In this document: positions 25,470 to 37,513 of the stretch, in pieces | Numbering within the stretch: position 1 is the first letter of the stretch | How the letters are laid out: each line of letters starts with the position of its first letter | NCBI GenBank assembly: GCA_036346255.1 | Contig: CM070633.1 | Span: 11,222,001-11,286,000, forward strand | Direction: 5' to 3' | DNA: 64,000 bases | Origin: Ampelocalamus luodianensis | Taxonomy: Eukaryota; Streptophyta; Magnoliopsida; Poales; Poaceae | Translations under genes and position numbers: made by a program | The notes under the pieces: generated by a model | What the model was told of the DNA's origin: nothing | Database searches by the model: none | What the model saw: only the letters and a program-made list of their open reading frames with translations

Positions 25470-25985
25470 GTCCGATTAAACTTCTACGGTCAGGATTGAT
25501 ACGGAATCCGGATGGTCCGATTGCATACACTCATATGGACCCTACGATTAAGATCCAACGGCCCACTAAATTTGGGCCTTAAATGCGCTCGGTCAAAAAG
25601 GAGCGCCGTGGGATCTAAATCCAAAGGCCCAGATAAAAGCGCGCCTTTGATTTCAAATGAAAACGAGCGACGCGGTTAGATCAAGAATGGACGGCGGAGA
25701 TCGTGAGGGGATCCGGAGTCGTCCGAATGCATACACCGATCTGGACCACACGATGAAGATCTAACGGCCCAGAGGAGCGCAGGCCTTAATAGCACGCGGT
25801 AAAAAGGAAAGCCGTAGGATTTGAATCGGTTGGCCTTAATAAAAGCGCACCTTTAAGTTTAAAACGAAAAGTGAGGCGCTGTTGGATCGAAATGAACGGT
25901 GGGGATCGAGAAGGGCTCCGGAGTTGTCCGATTGCATACACTGATCTCGATCGTTAGATCAAGATCCAACGGCGGAGATCATGTC
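25470..25985 (-). repeat. About 206-bp tandem repeats in U3 of LTR D
   Basis: The landmark GTCCGATTGCATACAC (or one-base variants) recurs at 25514, 25721 and 25926, a period of 205-207 bp. Each copy is followed by a segment like AAGATCCAACGGC. The array lies upstream of the TATA box on the minus strand, as U3 enhancer repeats do. The 5' LTR has the same array (about 35935-36450). Confidence 0.65.
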
Positions 25986-26652
25986 GCACGCGTGGACAGC
26001 TCGCGTAGCGTCTTAGCCTCACCCGTTCGATTGAAAATCAACGGCTCATATCACGTATAGGGTTCGGGCTCGCGCCCGAGCTTGACAGAGCCGGACCAAG
26101 TTGATTGGGTTGGACCCAGACACATGGCTCGAGTCGCTACAGTGCTAGAGTTTGGATTCAGACCGGTTTAGTTGACCAGAACCTATTCAAATGCTTAAAA
26201 GGTTTGACTGGGATTTTAAAAATAGCAAATAAATTTATAAAATAATGAAATTTTTACTGGAGGCTACTGGGATGATATATTTCCCAGATAAATTTTAAAA
26301 TCACATAATCACTTTGTAAAATACATAAATATTTATTTTAGCCCAAAAATATTCATTTAAAGACAATTATTTTTCTTTAAGCCAAAATAATTTCTAAAAA
26401 TGCAACAAAAATATTTTCAGCCAAGATAATTTATCTAGGCTTTAATAAAAATACTTCCCAGTCATGATACAAGTTTTATCTTGTATTTTCTTGAAAACTT
26501 TTAGATAAGTTTTTGGTCTTTGGCTAAAAAGGAAGGTTTTACTTGGTAACAGCAACTCCCAACTGGTGATTAAGAACAGTAGTGCTATGAACAGTGTCCC
26601 ATTATTGTTCATAATGCTGATTATTACTGTTTATAGAATTGGGGCTGTTACA

Positions 26653-26668
26653 AACCTACCCCCCTTAA
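26653..26668 (-). other. Polypurine tract of element D
   Basis: On the minus strand TTAAGGGGGGTAGGTT directly precedes the TGTAACAG start of the 3' LTR. Confidence 0.8.
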
Positions 26669-26884
26669 GAAAATCTCGTCCCCGAGATTTGGAACAAGTT
26701 GAAGATTAGGAAGAAGTGAAGTGGAAATGATTTATAAGGAAATTCAACATCTGTTGTCTTGATTTCCTTCAAAGATAACAAAGAAGAACTTTACATAACA
26801 ACATAGTGTTATCATTACATCTTTGTTTACATTGTTGTGTTTAAACTTTCCTTTCTTGATTCAAAGGAAAGTTCTAAACAACAA

Positions 26885-27042
26885 AAAGATGGGGGTGCTC
26901 AATCTGCATCAGATCTTCGCGCTCCCAAGTGGCTTCATCTTCAGAATGATTAGCCCATCGAATTTTCAAGAACTTGTGACGATTTCTTGTCCTGCGCTCC
27001 ATTGTGTCGAGGATACGACTTTAGTTGTTCTTGATAGGAAAG
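26885..27042 (-). pseudogene. Chromodomain-like C-terminus of element D integrase
   Basis: The minus strand reads RILDTMERRTRN, then WANHSEDEATWERED, then IEHPHLF. This is the usual plant chromovirus chromodomain pattern (charged RRTRN core and EATWE aromatic motif). Chromodomains of this class are thought to steer integration to heterochromatin. It is separated from the integrase C-terminus (HVSQLKKC, about 27100) by a frameshift and an in-frame TAA near 27050. Confidence 0.75.
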
Positions 27043-27043
27043 A

Positions 27044-30000
27044 TCAGTTGGAGATCAAGATGCTCATAGCGATTGCCTCAATAGGAACACGAAGGCATTT
27101 CTTCAATTGAGACACATGAAAAGTATCATGCACTGCTGAGAGGGATTCAGGTAGTTCCAATTGATAAGCTACAGCTCCTCGCTTGGCAATGATTCGGAAG
27201 GGTCCGATATAACGAGGCGCGAGCTTTCCTATTACCTGAAAACGATGAGTGCCCTTCATGGGTGACACTTTAAGATAGACATGGTCATCTACCTCAAAGC
27301 TTAATTCACGACGACGATGGTCAGCATAGCTCTTCTGACGAGATCGAGCGGTTCTCAAGCAATCTCGAATCGATTTAACTTGCTCTTGGCTTCTTTACCA
27401 AGTCCGACCATAGAATGATATTTCACCGCACTCGGACCAATTCAATGGGGTCCTACAAGTTCTCCCATACAAGGCTTCAAAAGGTGACATTTGAATACTT
27501 GCTTGGTAGCTATTATTGTAGGAAAATTCCACCAATGGCAAAGATTTCTCCCAGTCTTTGCTATAAGATAGCACATAGGCTCGAAGAAGATCTTTCATTA
27601 CTTGATTCACTCTCTCGATCGACCACTAGTTTGAGGATGATAAGCAAGATCGAAGAGAGTTCATCCCCATGGCCTGATGAAGACAATTCCAAAAGTGGGA
27701 AGTAAATTGAGGGCCACGGTCAGAAACAATGACCTTGGGAACACCATGAAGACAAACAATTCTAGCAATATAAAGCTCTGCTAGCTGCTTGCCACTAAAG
27801 ATGGTTTTGACAGGGATAAAATGAGCCACTTTTGTCAAACGGTCGATGATTACCCAAATGGCATCGGATCCATTGGAAGTTTTGGGAAGACCAGTAACAA
27901 AATCCATACCGATCTCTTCCCACTTCCACTGTGGAATAGGCAAAGGTTGAAGAGTACCAGCTGGCTTCAGATGTTCAGCTTTAACCCTTTGGCAAATATC
28001 ACATTCAGCAACATACTGAGCAATTTGCCTCTTCATTTGGCTCCACCAAAATGTTTTCTTCAAGTCCTGATACATCTTGGTACTCCCAGGATGCAAAGAA
28101 AATTTGGAATTATGAGCCTTTCTAAGAATTAGACTTCTGAGATGAGGATCAGCAGGTACTACCAAACGATTGCGATATCGAATCATACCGCGATCATCTT
28201 CAGAAAACTCGTTGGCTTTACCCGCTTTCAAGTTCTCCTTGATTTCGGCTACCTCGGCATCAGTTTTCTGGGCCTCAAGAATCTGAGATTCTAAGGTAGG
28301 CTCCACTTGTAATGCAGTGAGAAAACCTTTTTCCACCAAGTCAAGACTTAGGCGCTGAAAATCAGCACACAAGTCCTTGGCCGCAGGTAGAGAAAATGTG
28401 CAGTTGCATTGTGACTTTCTGCTTAAAGCATCTGCTACAACATTGGCTTTGCCTGGGTGATAGTGAATACCCATGTCGTAGTCTTTGATCAGTTCAAGCC
28501 ATCTTGTTTGCCTCATATTCAAATCAGATTGAGTGAATATATACTTTAGGCTTTTATGATCAGTATAGATCTCACAACGATTACCAAGAAGGTAATGTCG
28601 CCAAATCTTCAATGCATGGACCACGGCAGCCAATTCCAAATCATGAGTAGGATAATTAACTTCATGAGGGGCGAATCGCCGAGATGCATATGCCACAACT
28701 CGGCCTTCTTGCATAAGCACACAACCAAGTCCATGGCGAGATGCATCGCAATAAATGTCAAAGTTCTTATGAATATTCGGAAGAGTAAGAACGGGAGCTT
28801 TAGTCAAGAGAGTTCTCAGAAGCCGAAAACTCTCTTCACATTTAGCTGACCATTCAAATTTCTTCTCCTTCTGCAAAAGCTGAGTTAGAGGTCTAGCAAT
28901 TTTGGAGAAATTTTCAATGAACCTACGGTAATAACCCGCAAGTCCAAGAAAACTTCGGATCTCAGGGACACTCTTGGGTGGCTTCCAATTTAGTACATCT
29001 TGTACCTTGCTTGGATCAACAGCGATACCTACTTCAGATAACACATGTCCCAGAAATGCAACTTCTCTGAGCCAGAAAGCACACTTGCTAAACTTAGCAT
29101 ACAGTCGATGCCGACGAAGTGTTTCTAGCACAAGTCGCAAATGTTGTTCATGGTCCTTATCAGACTTAGAATAAATAAGGATGTCGTCAATGAACACGAC
29201 AACGAACTTATCCAAGAAGTCCATGAACACCGAATTCATAAGGTTCATGAAATAAGTTGGAGCATTAGTCAGACCAAAGGACATGACAGTGTACTCGTAC
29301 AAACCATAACGAGTAGAGAAAGCTGCTTTAGGAATGTCCTCAGCTCTAACCTTGATTTCATGATAGCCCGATCGCAAATCAATCTTTGAAAAGACTCGGG
29401 CACCAACCAACTGATAAAAAAGATCATCAATGCGAGGCAAAGGATACTTGTTCTTGATAGTGACCCCATTCAACGGACGGTAGTCCACACACATCCGCAA
29501 AGTGTTGTCCTTCTTTTTGACAAAGATTGTCGGGCATCCCCAAGGTGAGGAACTCGGTCGAATAAATCCTTTGTCAAGCAACTCTCCAAGTTGTGTCTTT
29601 AATTCAGCCAACTCATTGGTAGGCATTCGATAAGGACTCCTGGATATAGGAGCAGTTCCAGGAACGAGTTCAATAACAAATTCCACTTCCCGATCTGGTG
29701 GCAAACCGGGAAGGTCTTCTGGAAAGACATCAACATACTCACAGACAATTGGTACTGACTCCAAAGAAGGAGTAGTATCAACTTGGTGAGCACAAAGGTG
29801 AGAACCCATTGTCCTGGATTGAAAAACGACTGAAGTGCCGCTTGCATTAGTTAAAGAAATGGATTTGTGAGCACAATTAATTTGCCCAAGGTGCTTGGAT
29901 AACCAATCCATTCCCAGAATAACATCCAACCCTTTAGAATCTATCACAATCAAATCAGCCCAAAAGTCTACCCCTTCAATATTTATATTGACATTACGGC

Positions 30001-30532
30001 AGACTTGATTAGTCATAAAGGCTGATCCAGGTGAATGGATGATATGAGGTGGATGAAGATGATGCACAATTAAATGATGTTGAGTAGCAAACTGCCTACT
30101 AACAAATGAATGGGATGCTCCGGAATCAAATAAAACAGTGGCAATACCGCAATTAACTAGGAGCATACCAAGAACAACTTCAGAGTGACAATGCTTCCTC
30201 AAGATGTCTGGTTCACCCGCCTCGAACCGAACAGCAGTCGCTTGACCACGATCGGGAAGGTGGTGCGGGGACGCACGATGGCGGGAAGGTGAAATAGGTG
30301 GTATCCCTTGAGCCTTGGCATAGCACTGATTGGCAAAATGCCCTTGGCGGCCACAATGATAACATATAACCCCGGCCCGACAAGAATAACAATGGTGGTC
30401 GGCTTCCACTAGGCCTTGGTTGATTAGTGGAAGAGGATGGACGAGGGGCAAACACTGCCGGCCTTGGGGAAAATGGAGCTGGTGCTCGCGGTGGTCTAGG
30501 CACCCACATGCGAGGCCTTGGTGAGCTTCCAC
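27044..30532 (-). pseudogene. pol of element D: protease, RT, RNase H, integrase
   Basis: A 968-residue frame is open from 30532 to 27626. In order it has a nucleocapsid zinc knuckle (CYHCGRQGHFANQC), protease with DSGA (VLFDSGASHSF), and reverse transcriptase with the FIDD catalytic motif (VVVFIDDILIYSK). RNase H follows (YCDASRHGLGCVL, TDHKSLKYIF), then integrase with a CDIC zinc finger and core Asp residues in GMDFVTGLP and SDRGPQF. Frameshifts near 27665 and 27625 split the third catalytic region (AYHPQT, then ERVNQ). Another shift near 27400 separates the C-terminal DNA-binding part (27358-27044, ending HVSQLKKC). Length and order are typical of plant chromoviruses. The breaks could be real or assembly errors. 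Confidence 0.88.
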
Positions 30533-31357
30533 CAGGAATAAACTGAGAAGTCCGCTGTCGCTTGTGTGACTCCTCCAAGGCCTTGCTCTTACTTTCGGCC
30601 ACTATAGCTTTGTTGACCAAATGGGAGAAATTCCTGAAGTCATGCAAAGCTACAGCCATCTGCAATTCTTTAGATAGCACATTCAAGAAGCGGTTTCGAC
30701 GACGAAGGTCCGTCGAAACATCATCAGGGGCATATCTGGCCAGGAAGTTGAACTCATGCAGATACTCGGTCACTGACTTTCGCCCTTGCTTGAGAGCGAG
30801 AAATTCCTGTTGCTTGATCGTCATCACTCCCTCAGGAATATGAGCTTCGCGAAAAGCTTCCACGAACTCATCCCAAGTAGGGACATGTCCAGCAGGTGAA
30901 TGGCAAGGAGGTTATCCCACCATATCTTGGTGGCCCATCAAGTCGATAATCGCGAAAGAACCTTTTCCTCTCTGAGCACCGAGCAATTAATAGCTTTTTC
31001 TCAATGGTCCGCCGTCCTCTACTTCCATGGGATCACGAGCTAGAGAACACGGTGGGTTAGTCCATTGAAAGTCGCAAGACCGCCCGCACATGGTGGCCTC
31101 TCGCTCGGCGGTTTGGTGCAACAGGAAGAAGTGTTGCGCGCAATCTGCTCCAAGATGCGCGTTTGATCCATTCGATTGCGCTCGATTTGCATGAGCACAT
31201 CGGCCATCGAAGGTGGTGGAGGAAGCTCCTCTTCCTGGGGACCACCTTGCGGACCCTGAGAGCTGGAAGGTTCAGTCGGCCCTCCCTGAGAATGGGGCAC
31301 GGGAGTCGACATGCCCTTCCCTTGTTGCGCTTGCGCACGAGTAGTAGGTCCTGTCAT
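30213..31357 (-). pseudogene. gag of element D
   Basis: The N-terminus starts at 31357 (MTGPTTRAQAQQ) with a Pro/Gln-rich region and a short helix (MADVLMQIERNRMDQ). The capsid domain (FREAHIPEGVMTIKQQEF, then LARYAPDDV) lies at 30863-30600, followed by a basic Pro-rich linker. The two parts are in different frames, with a break between about 31040 and 30863. A second shift near 30400 moves the zinc knuckle into the pol frame. Gag forms the particle and packages RNA. Confidence 0.82.
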
Positions 31358-32696
31358 CCTGTTACCACACCATGGTTAACAACATAACAAGGATATACTC
31401 GGCAAGCACAAACAAGGTTGAAATTAGAAAAGAAACAAAAATTGTACATATAATGCATCATGCTATGCCATGTATCCAAGTTAACACCAAAACCAGAAAC
31501 TTCATATATACAACAAAATATTCGGTTCCAGTCTTACATCATAGTCGGCCATAGAGGTCAGATTACAAACCAAAATTTAAACTTACATATTCTGTACAAA
31601 ACACCACTGCCCTATTACATGCGGTTTATTTAAGGGCAACTACTAGACTAGAAGGCACTTATCCACGAGGATTCATCGTCGAGGTGCTAGCATAAAGATC
31701 CCGGTTAAAGTTCACCGGGAACTCATTCAAAAGAAGAGCTCCAGGGGAACCCGTGTCAACAGGATCCAAAGGGCTAATAAGACGCCTCGGAGATCCTAGA
31801 AGTGGCTGGTGACCTCCAGGAGGTGCAGTCTGCAGAGTGCGAGGAAAACCTGCAGTCATCCGGGCTTGGCGCACTTGTCCATAAACAGGCACGCACCCGG
31901 CCACTTCTGGAAGTCGGTAAAGAGGTGGTGCAAAGAAGAGCGGGGAGAGGTCTCGTTGTCACCATAAAGCACGTTGCGAGGAACGCGGTTCATGTTGACT
32001 CAAGAAGCGTGTACTCTGGGCCTCATTAAGACGATGCCGAAGTTTCCCACAACTCCTCACAAGACAATGATGGATTTGGTCCATGATGCGAACCATCCTC
32101 GCCAACCGTCGCTTTGAGGGTCTTCGCCAAATCAGTATCTCATCGAACATGCTCACTCGGAGGTAGGACCTTGATTCGGAAGTGGTCATAGGGTGGTTGA
32201 GACAATTCCGTCAAATCATGACGAAGAAGGCTCATCATCCTACTTGCGCTTCTGAACCGCCATAGCCTCGAGGTGGCAAGTGCTTGGACACGAGGGGAAC
32301 ATCGCCACTACATGCCTAGCGATGACGTTGATGAAGGCACGGTACTCCTCCATCCCTGGGCCTCGGTCCCGTCGATAGATGGCATACTCCGGCTGATAGG
32401 TGAAGTTGGATCGCCACATCATGTCCCGCAGCAAGGCTGGAAACCCATCAACATCCTCGGCTCGGGTCTCCTTGACCAAGTACCACCCACTCATCTATAG
32501 ACAAAAAGACAAGATAAGAAACAATTCACTTTTAGAAAAACCAACAGAAAGTTGGGGCAAGAGTTGACATTAAGAAAGATAAGAGATAAAAGATGTCATA
32601 CTTAAGTTTTCAAAATTCTACTACTGCTTGAAAATAGTTTTATCAGAAGACTTTCTAATAACTTCGGCCATGCTACTTCTAACCTACAACAACGAT
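31358..32696 (-). other. Long 5' leader of element D
   Basis: About 1.34 kb separates the PBS from the gag ATG, much longer than a simple leader. It contains the ORF at 32240-32494 and further frames downstream (31959-32189 and 31659-31904). Together these look like one longer protein broken by frameshifts. Confidence 0.55.
32240..32494 (-). CDS. Extra leader ORF of element D, unknown function
   Basis: An 84-residue ORF starts at 32494 (MSGWYLVKETRAEDVDG). It has a protein-like composition with aromatic and charged residues (FPALLRDMMW, YAIYRRDRGPG, YRAFINVIARH). It lies between PBS and gag in the sense orientation. Frames at 32189-31959 and 31904-31659 may continue it after frameshifts. I do not recognise a domain. 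Extra ORFs are known in several plant gypsy lineages, but I cannot equate this with a named one, and a chance ORF is possible. Confidence 0.4.
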   Translation of the reverse strand: MSGWYLVKETRAEDVDGFPALLRDMMWRSNFTYQPEYAIYRRDRGPGMEEYRAFINVIARHVVAMFPSCPSTCHLEAMAVQKRK

Positions 32697-32709
32697 GCTC
32701 GATACCAAC
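32697..32709 (-). other. Primer-binding site of element D
   Basis: The minus strand reads GTTGGTATCGAGC directly after the 5' LTR end, a Met-tRNA-type site with one or two changes from TGGTATCAGAGC. Confidence 0.75.
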
Positions 32710-32710
32710 G

Positions 32711-35700
32711 TGTGGTGCCCGGATTATTGAAATGTACTTAATTAAATTCATATCAGTAGCATAATTGTTAATGAAGGAACAAGATCGCCTTTATTAAGAA
32801 TCATGCTAGGAGTATAAATTTAACAAGCAAACCGATCCAATAATCAGATTCCTGATATATATATCTCACAATGGTTCCCAGGATCAACGACCATTGCATA
32901 TATATCCTTCAACAACATTGCATCATACACATACAAGTCATTCATTTACATAATTAAACATAAGTTTACAACTTGCGATCAAGTAGTACAATATTAAGTG
33001 ACTTGGTCACTTTAAAAGTCTAACAATGGAAGCAAAACAAAATATGAAAATCCACCAATGGCCTCATCCACCGCAGCAATTGCGTGGAGGAAAGAAGTAG
33101 CTTTAGTCGTTAGCGTCACCCGATCGGCGCTAACGGTACTTCATAAAGAAAACCGTCCTCACTGCAACAATAGGTGATAGCACCTTGAGTACGGAAGGTA
33201 CTCAGCAAGTCTTACACAAACTAATAAAAGAAGGTGTTTATTAGAACCTAGTCAAAGGAATAGAATTTTTACATGCATAAGGTTACAACAGAAGGTATAA
33301 GGGTTCAGATTTGCATAAAGCAATACATCCTAACCTCTGATTGCTAAATTTTGATAAAGCAAGTTTATAAATCAAAGTTTAATTAGAACGGTAAGTAAAT
33401 GACATAATTGTTAACAGTACAGTGCATGAATCCCTCATGCAAAGCCATAAAAACCGAAACCAGTTTTGTAAATCAAAACTTCTATACAGGTGACATCAAC
33501 TCAAGTTATCGTCCATGATCGTGGACACGGCTATTCGAACAGTTTATACCCTGCAGGGGTGTACATCTTTACCCACATGACTTAGCTAGCCCGTTGCCTT
33601 CGGATGCCTCCGAATGATGACATACTTCCTTTGGTATGCCGACCGGGGAAACTAAGATTTGGTATTTTTCAACAAGCTAACACTATTGAGTTGGACCCCC
33701 ATGTGTGAACCGATCTCGCTTAAACAACGATCGATAGCATCCGCTAACTGGGCACACATGTTGCGTCAAGAATGCCGATCCAAACAATTAAATGCGAACT
33801 GGGCTCACTACCCATATTAGGATGCAATCGGCACCATTAAGGTACGTATATGCTACGCAGCACATATACGGCCTCACCCTTCTAAGAACATCTGATACTG
33901 ACATACAAGCTCACATGGCATACAACACAGTCATAAGACCTAAGCATTTATGCCATACAAGGTCAATACACATATTCTTACTTTCCTGTTTCCAACCCAA
34001 TAGTCTTAACATTTTACTTAACCAAACAGCGCCCATACACTGCATGTGGAAGTACGTGGGGGACTTGAATTGAATAGTCAGAGTTCGGTCCTTAATTAAC
34101 CCGGACAAGTCCACCACAAAACCCAATCTCGTGCTCAAAAGCACCATCACTAGCTTCCTCTTGTCCAGATCAATTTAAATTTAAAATACAAGTCTGATTT
34201 AAAGAAACTGGACAAAGAGTTCAAAATAACAAAAGTTCATTTGTGATTCCCATGTTTGACAAGATATGCTTGTCAAACTCTAAAATCTCTTGACTGAATG
34301 TCTAAGCCAAAACTGAAAATATATGTTATAATATACATTACTATGCTAAGGTTTAGTGTATGGTGACAATTGAGGTAATCCATCATGTTAGGTCATAACT
34401 AACTACTAACAGATCACAATTTGTACTTTCAGAAAAATAGCATGCACAGTTGTCACTGGATTTAGAAAATCTAATGTATAAAATTTGGGATCAACATGGT
34501 GCAGAGAGGATGCTTGCCTTGATAGTAATAAACTTCTGTTGCAGGTTCAGGTTGCTCAGAAATAAAGTCAAAAGCTTCAGATGAACCAGATTCTATAAGA
34601 AGCAATAAAGTCCAATAAATGCCAAAATCGACAATAAGCACAAAATGGAAGAAATATGCATGATCAATTTGGAAATGCATGATTAGCAGTATGCTTAGGC
34701 CATAACTACTCATAATAGTGAGAATAACCCATATTATAGCCTACTGTTTTCGAATGGCAGAAACTAAGGCTTAGTTCAAAGTTTCAGTTTTCAGATTTTG
34801 AAAAGAGCAGAAACAGGACAGATTGCAGATTTGGGAAAAAGGAAAATAGATCAAGCAAAGGCTCTAAAATGAAGCTTTGCCTGATCTATTAGGGTAGTTA
34901 ATATCCTGAACTAACCTTAACCTAACCCTACTCGGTTAGATTACAAAGGCTAAAGAAAAACCTATTTTGTCGGTTAAGCCGACAAAATAAGACAGAGACA
35001 GATTTCGGCTATGAGGCAAAATAGATGATGACAAGAATTGAAAGATTAACTTGTTATGCTACTAAGGTTTAGCTGAGACCTAATTAGGATAACAAGTCGA
35101 CAGGAGAAACCCTAGGTCTTGAAAATGACATAAAAGACCGAAAAGTTAGAATAGCAACTTTTTCAGTTTAGAGCAAGTTGAAGCTACTGATGTTCAAAAG
35201 AATGATTCACAGGAGCTTCTAAGGTCATTAAGATGCTCAAGATGTTAAAAACTAGGGTTTTAGCTTACCAGAATAGGAAAGACACCAAAGATTGAGAAAG
35301 TCGATTCTGCTCAACAGAGAGATAGCCTTCGGTTTTAACCTACAAAAGATGTCAAAACCTTAGTGCAAGGTAAATCCAGTTCTTGGGATGGATAAGCAAA
35401 GAACAGGAGCAAGAAACTCCACTGGACAACAATGGAGGATGAACTTCAGTGGTCAACAATGGTAACAGCAAAAGCTAGGGTTTATATATAGATGTTAAGC
35501 TACAGGGCAAAGAGGAAGAGTCTAGAGTTGATGAGGTGTCCATTTAGGGCTAATTATCCCAAAAATTAGTGGCATAAACTTTGGGATAAATCCTCTCCTC
35601 TGTTTACAGAGAGATCTGCGCGCAGAGAGAAGGAAGAAAGGAGGCAACATATGACATGTGGGTCCCTTTGTCATCCTCAGCCGAGCGCGCCTCCTAAAGC

Positions 35701-37122
35701 CTCAAAAGAATGTCAGCCGTCCGATTAAAAATGGGCGGCTGTGATAAATAGAGAGGTTAAAAGGTTTTAATCGGTATCAGTTAATATGGACCGTGCGATC
35801 TAGATCGGTCGATCGAGATTAAAACAGAGCCCAAAAGGATTTCGGAGTTTTAAGTTCAAATAGGGGCGTTGGATTGAAATCCAACGGCCCAGCTCAAAAG
35901 ATACACGTCATCCCTTAGATGCACTGATGCAGCACCGTCCGATTAAACTTCTACGGTCAGGATTGATACGGAATCCGGATGGTCCGATTGCATACACTCA
36001 TATGGACCCTACGATTAAGATCCAACGGCCCACTAAATTTGGGCCTTAAATGCGCTCGGTCAAAAAGGAGCGCCGTGGGATCTAAATCCAAAGGCCCAGA
36101 TAAAAGCGCGCCTTTGATTTCAAATGAAAACGAGCGACGCGGTTAGATCAAGAATGGACGGCGGAGATCGTGAGGGGATCCGGAGTCGTCCGAATGCATA
36201 CACCGATCTGGACCACACGATGAAGATCTAACGGCCCTGAGGAGCGCAGGCCTTAATAGCACGCGGTAAAAAGGAAAGCCGTAGGATTTGAATCGGTCGG
36301 CCTTAATAAAAGCGCGCCTTTAAGTTTAAAACGAAAAGGGAGGCGTTGTTGGATCGAAAATGAACGGTGGGGATCGAGAAGGGCTCCGGAGTTGTCCGAT
36401 TGCATACACTGATCTCGATCATTAGATCAAGATCCAACGGCGGAGATCATGTCGCACGCGTGTACAACTCGCGTAGCGTCTTAGCCTCACCCGTTCGATT
36501 GAAAATCAACGGCTCATATCACGTATAGGGTTCGGGCTCGCGCCCGAGCGTGACAGAGCCGGACCATGTTGATTGGGTTGGACCCAGACACATGGCTCGA
36601 GTCGCTACAGTGCTAGAGTTTGGATTCAGACCGGTTTAGTTGACTAGAACCTATTCAAATGCTTAAAAGGTTTGACTGGGATTTTAAAAATAGCAAATAA
36701 ATTTATAAAATCATGAAATTTTTACTGGAGGCTACTGGGATGATATATTTCCCAGATAAATTTTAAAATCACATAATCACTTTTTATAAAATACATAAAT
36801 ATTTATTTTAGCCCGAAAATATTCATTTAAAGACAATTATTTTTCTTTAAGCCAAAATAATTTCTAAAAATGCAACAAAAATATTTTCAGCCAAGATAAT
36901 TTATCTAGGCTTTAATAAAAATACTTTCCAGTCATGATACAAGTTTTATCTTGTATTTTCTTGAAAACTTTTAGATAAGTTTTTGGTCTTTGGCTAAAAA
37001 GGAAGGTTTTACTTGGTAACAGCAACTCCCAACTGGTGATTAAGAACAGTAGTGCTATGAACAGTGTCCCATTACTGTTCATAATGCTGATTATTACTGT
37101 TTATAGAATTGGGGCTGTTACA
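32711..37122 (-). repeat. 5' LTR of element D (4.4 kb)
   Basis: It has the same length as the 3' LTR and the same modules: TATA 35481-35490, palindrome 34963-34989, GAGTAC hairpin 33186-33204. Differences from the 3' copy are mostly single-base indels at CC or GG runs and changes at CAG/CTG sites. Confidence 0.9.
35481..35490 (-). promoter_or_regulatory. TATA box of D 5' LTR (candidate element promoter)
   Basis: The minus strand has TATATATAAA. It is followed downstream by the leader palindrome and then the gag region. Confidence 0.6.
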
Positions 37123-37513
37123 AGTTTGCGCAGGAACGTCGGTTTGCTTTGGTTTCAACCCAGTCGGTTGCCCTGCGGGTTACGGCAAGCCATTGGGACT
37201 TCCTTTATGGTTAATTCATGATTTTGATTCAGTTAATTTACTATTTTTCCACTGCGTACTTGATATTTATCTTGTTATTCGGCCGGTTGGCCCTTTTGTA
37301 TGAAGCCGAACTATGTAAGTTCAGTATGTTGTAATTTTGAAGTTTTGTCTTTGTAAGCACTTGTGTATGGAATTGATGCTTGATTTTGTAACGGGGTGTG
37401 TATACTGCATTTCTGGGAAGTATACATATCTCGAGGCTTGATTTATTTGATTTGTGATGCTAGGGTCAATGGAAGGCTAAGCATTACAAGTTGAATAAAT
37501 CGGGGTCCTCACA

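Larger units (their letters stand above)
22240..26652 (-). repeat. 3' LTR of element D (4.4 kb)
   Basis: On the minus strand it runs from TGTAACAGCCCC (26652) to GGGTGCCCACA (22240). It aligns end to end with 32711-37122 with only scattered differences. It carries a TATA at 25014-25023, promoter-upstream 206-bp repeats (25470-25985), an 11-bp palindrome (24497-24523), the GTCC/GGAC plus CTATTCGAA module (23052-23080) and the GAGTAC hairpin (22726-22744). Confidence 0.9.
22240..37122 (-). mobile_element. D: complete Ty3/gypsy chromovirus-like element, TSD AGTTT
   Basis: The element is 14.9 kb and lies on the minus strand. The 5' LTR is 32711-37122, PBS 32697-32709, leader 31358-32696, gag then pol 31357-26885, polypurine tract 26653-26668 and 3' LTR 22240-26652. 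AGTTT flanks both ends (22235-22239, 37123-37127). Gag, protease, RT, RNase H, integrase and a chromodomain-like tail are present in the order of chromoviruses, and the long LTRs fit the Tekay/Del group. Frameshifts break the polyprotein, so as read it is not functional. The LTRs are very similar, which points to fairly recent insertion. Confidence 0.9.
16773..37513 (+). mobile_element. C: about 5.9-kb solo LTR split by element D, TSD TGGAC
   Basis: It starts TGTAACAGCCC at 16773 and ends GGGGTCCTCACA at 37513, with TGGAC at 16768-16772 and 37514-37518. Without D it is 16773-22239 plus 37123-37513, about 5.86 kb. It has the same terminal sequence and internal modules as N1, so they belong to one superfamily. 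TATAAAA is at 17960. There is no internal coding region. It is inserted in LTR B. Confidence 0.8.

Noticed and set aside
27415..27705. Plus-strand ORFs opposite the pol gene of element D (also 27821-28132 and 28556-28849)
   Set aside because: They are shadows of the minus-strand pol frame, with no independent motif.
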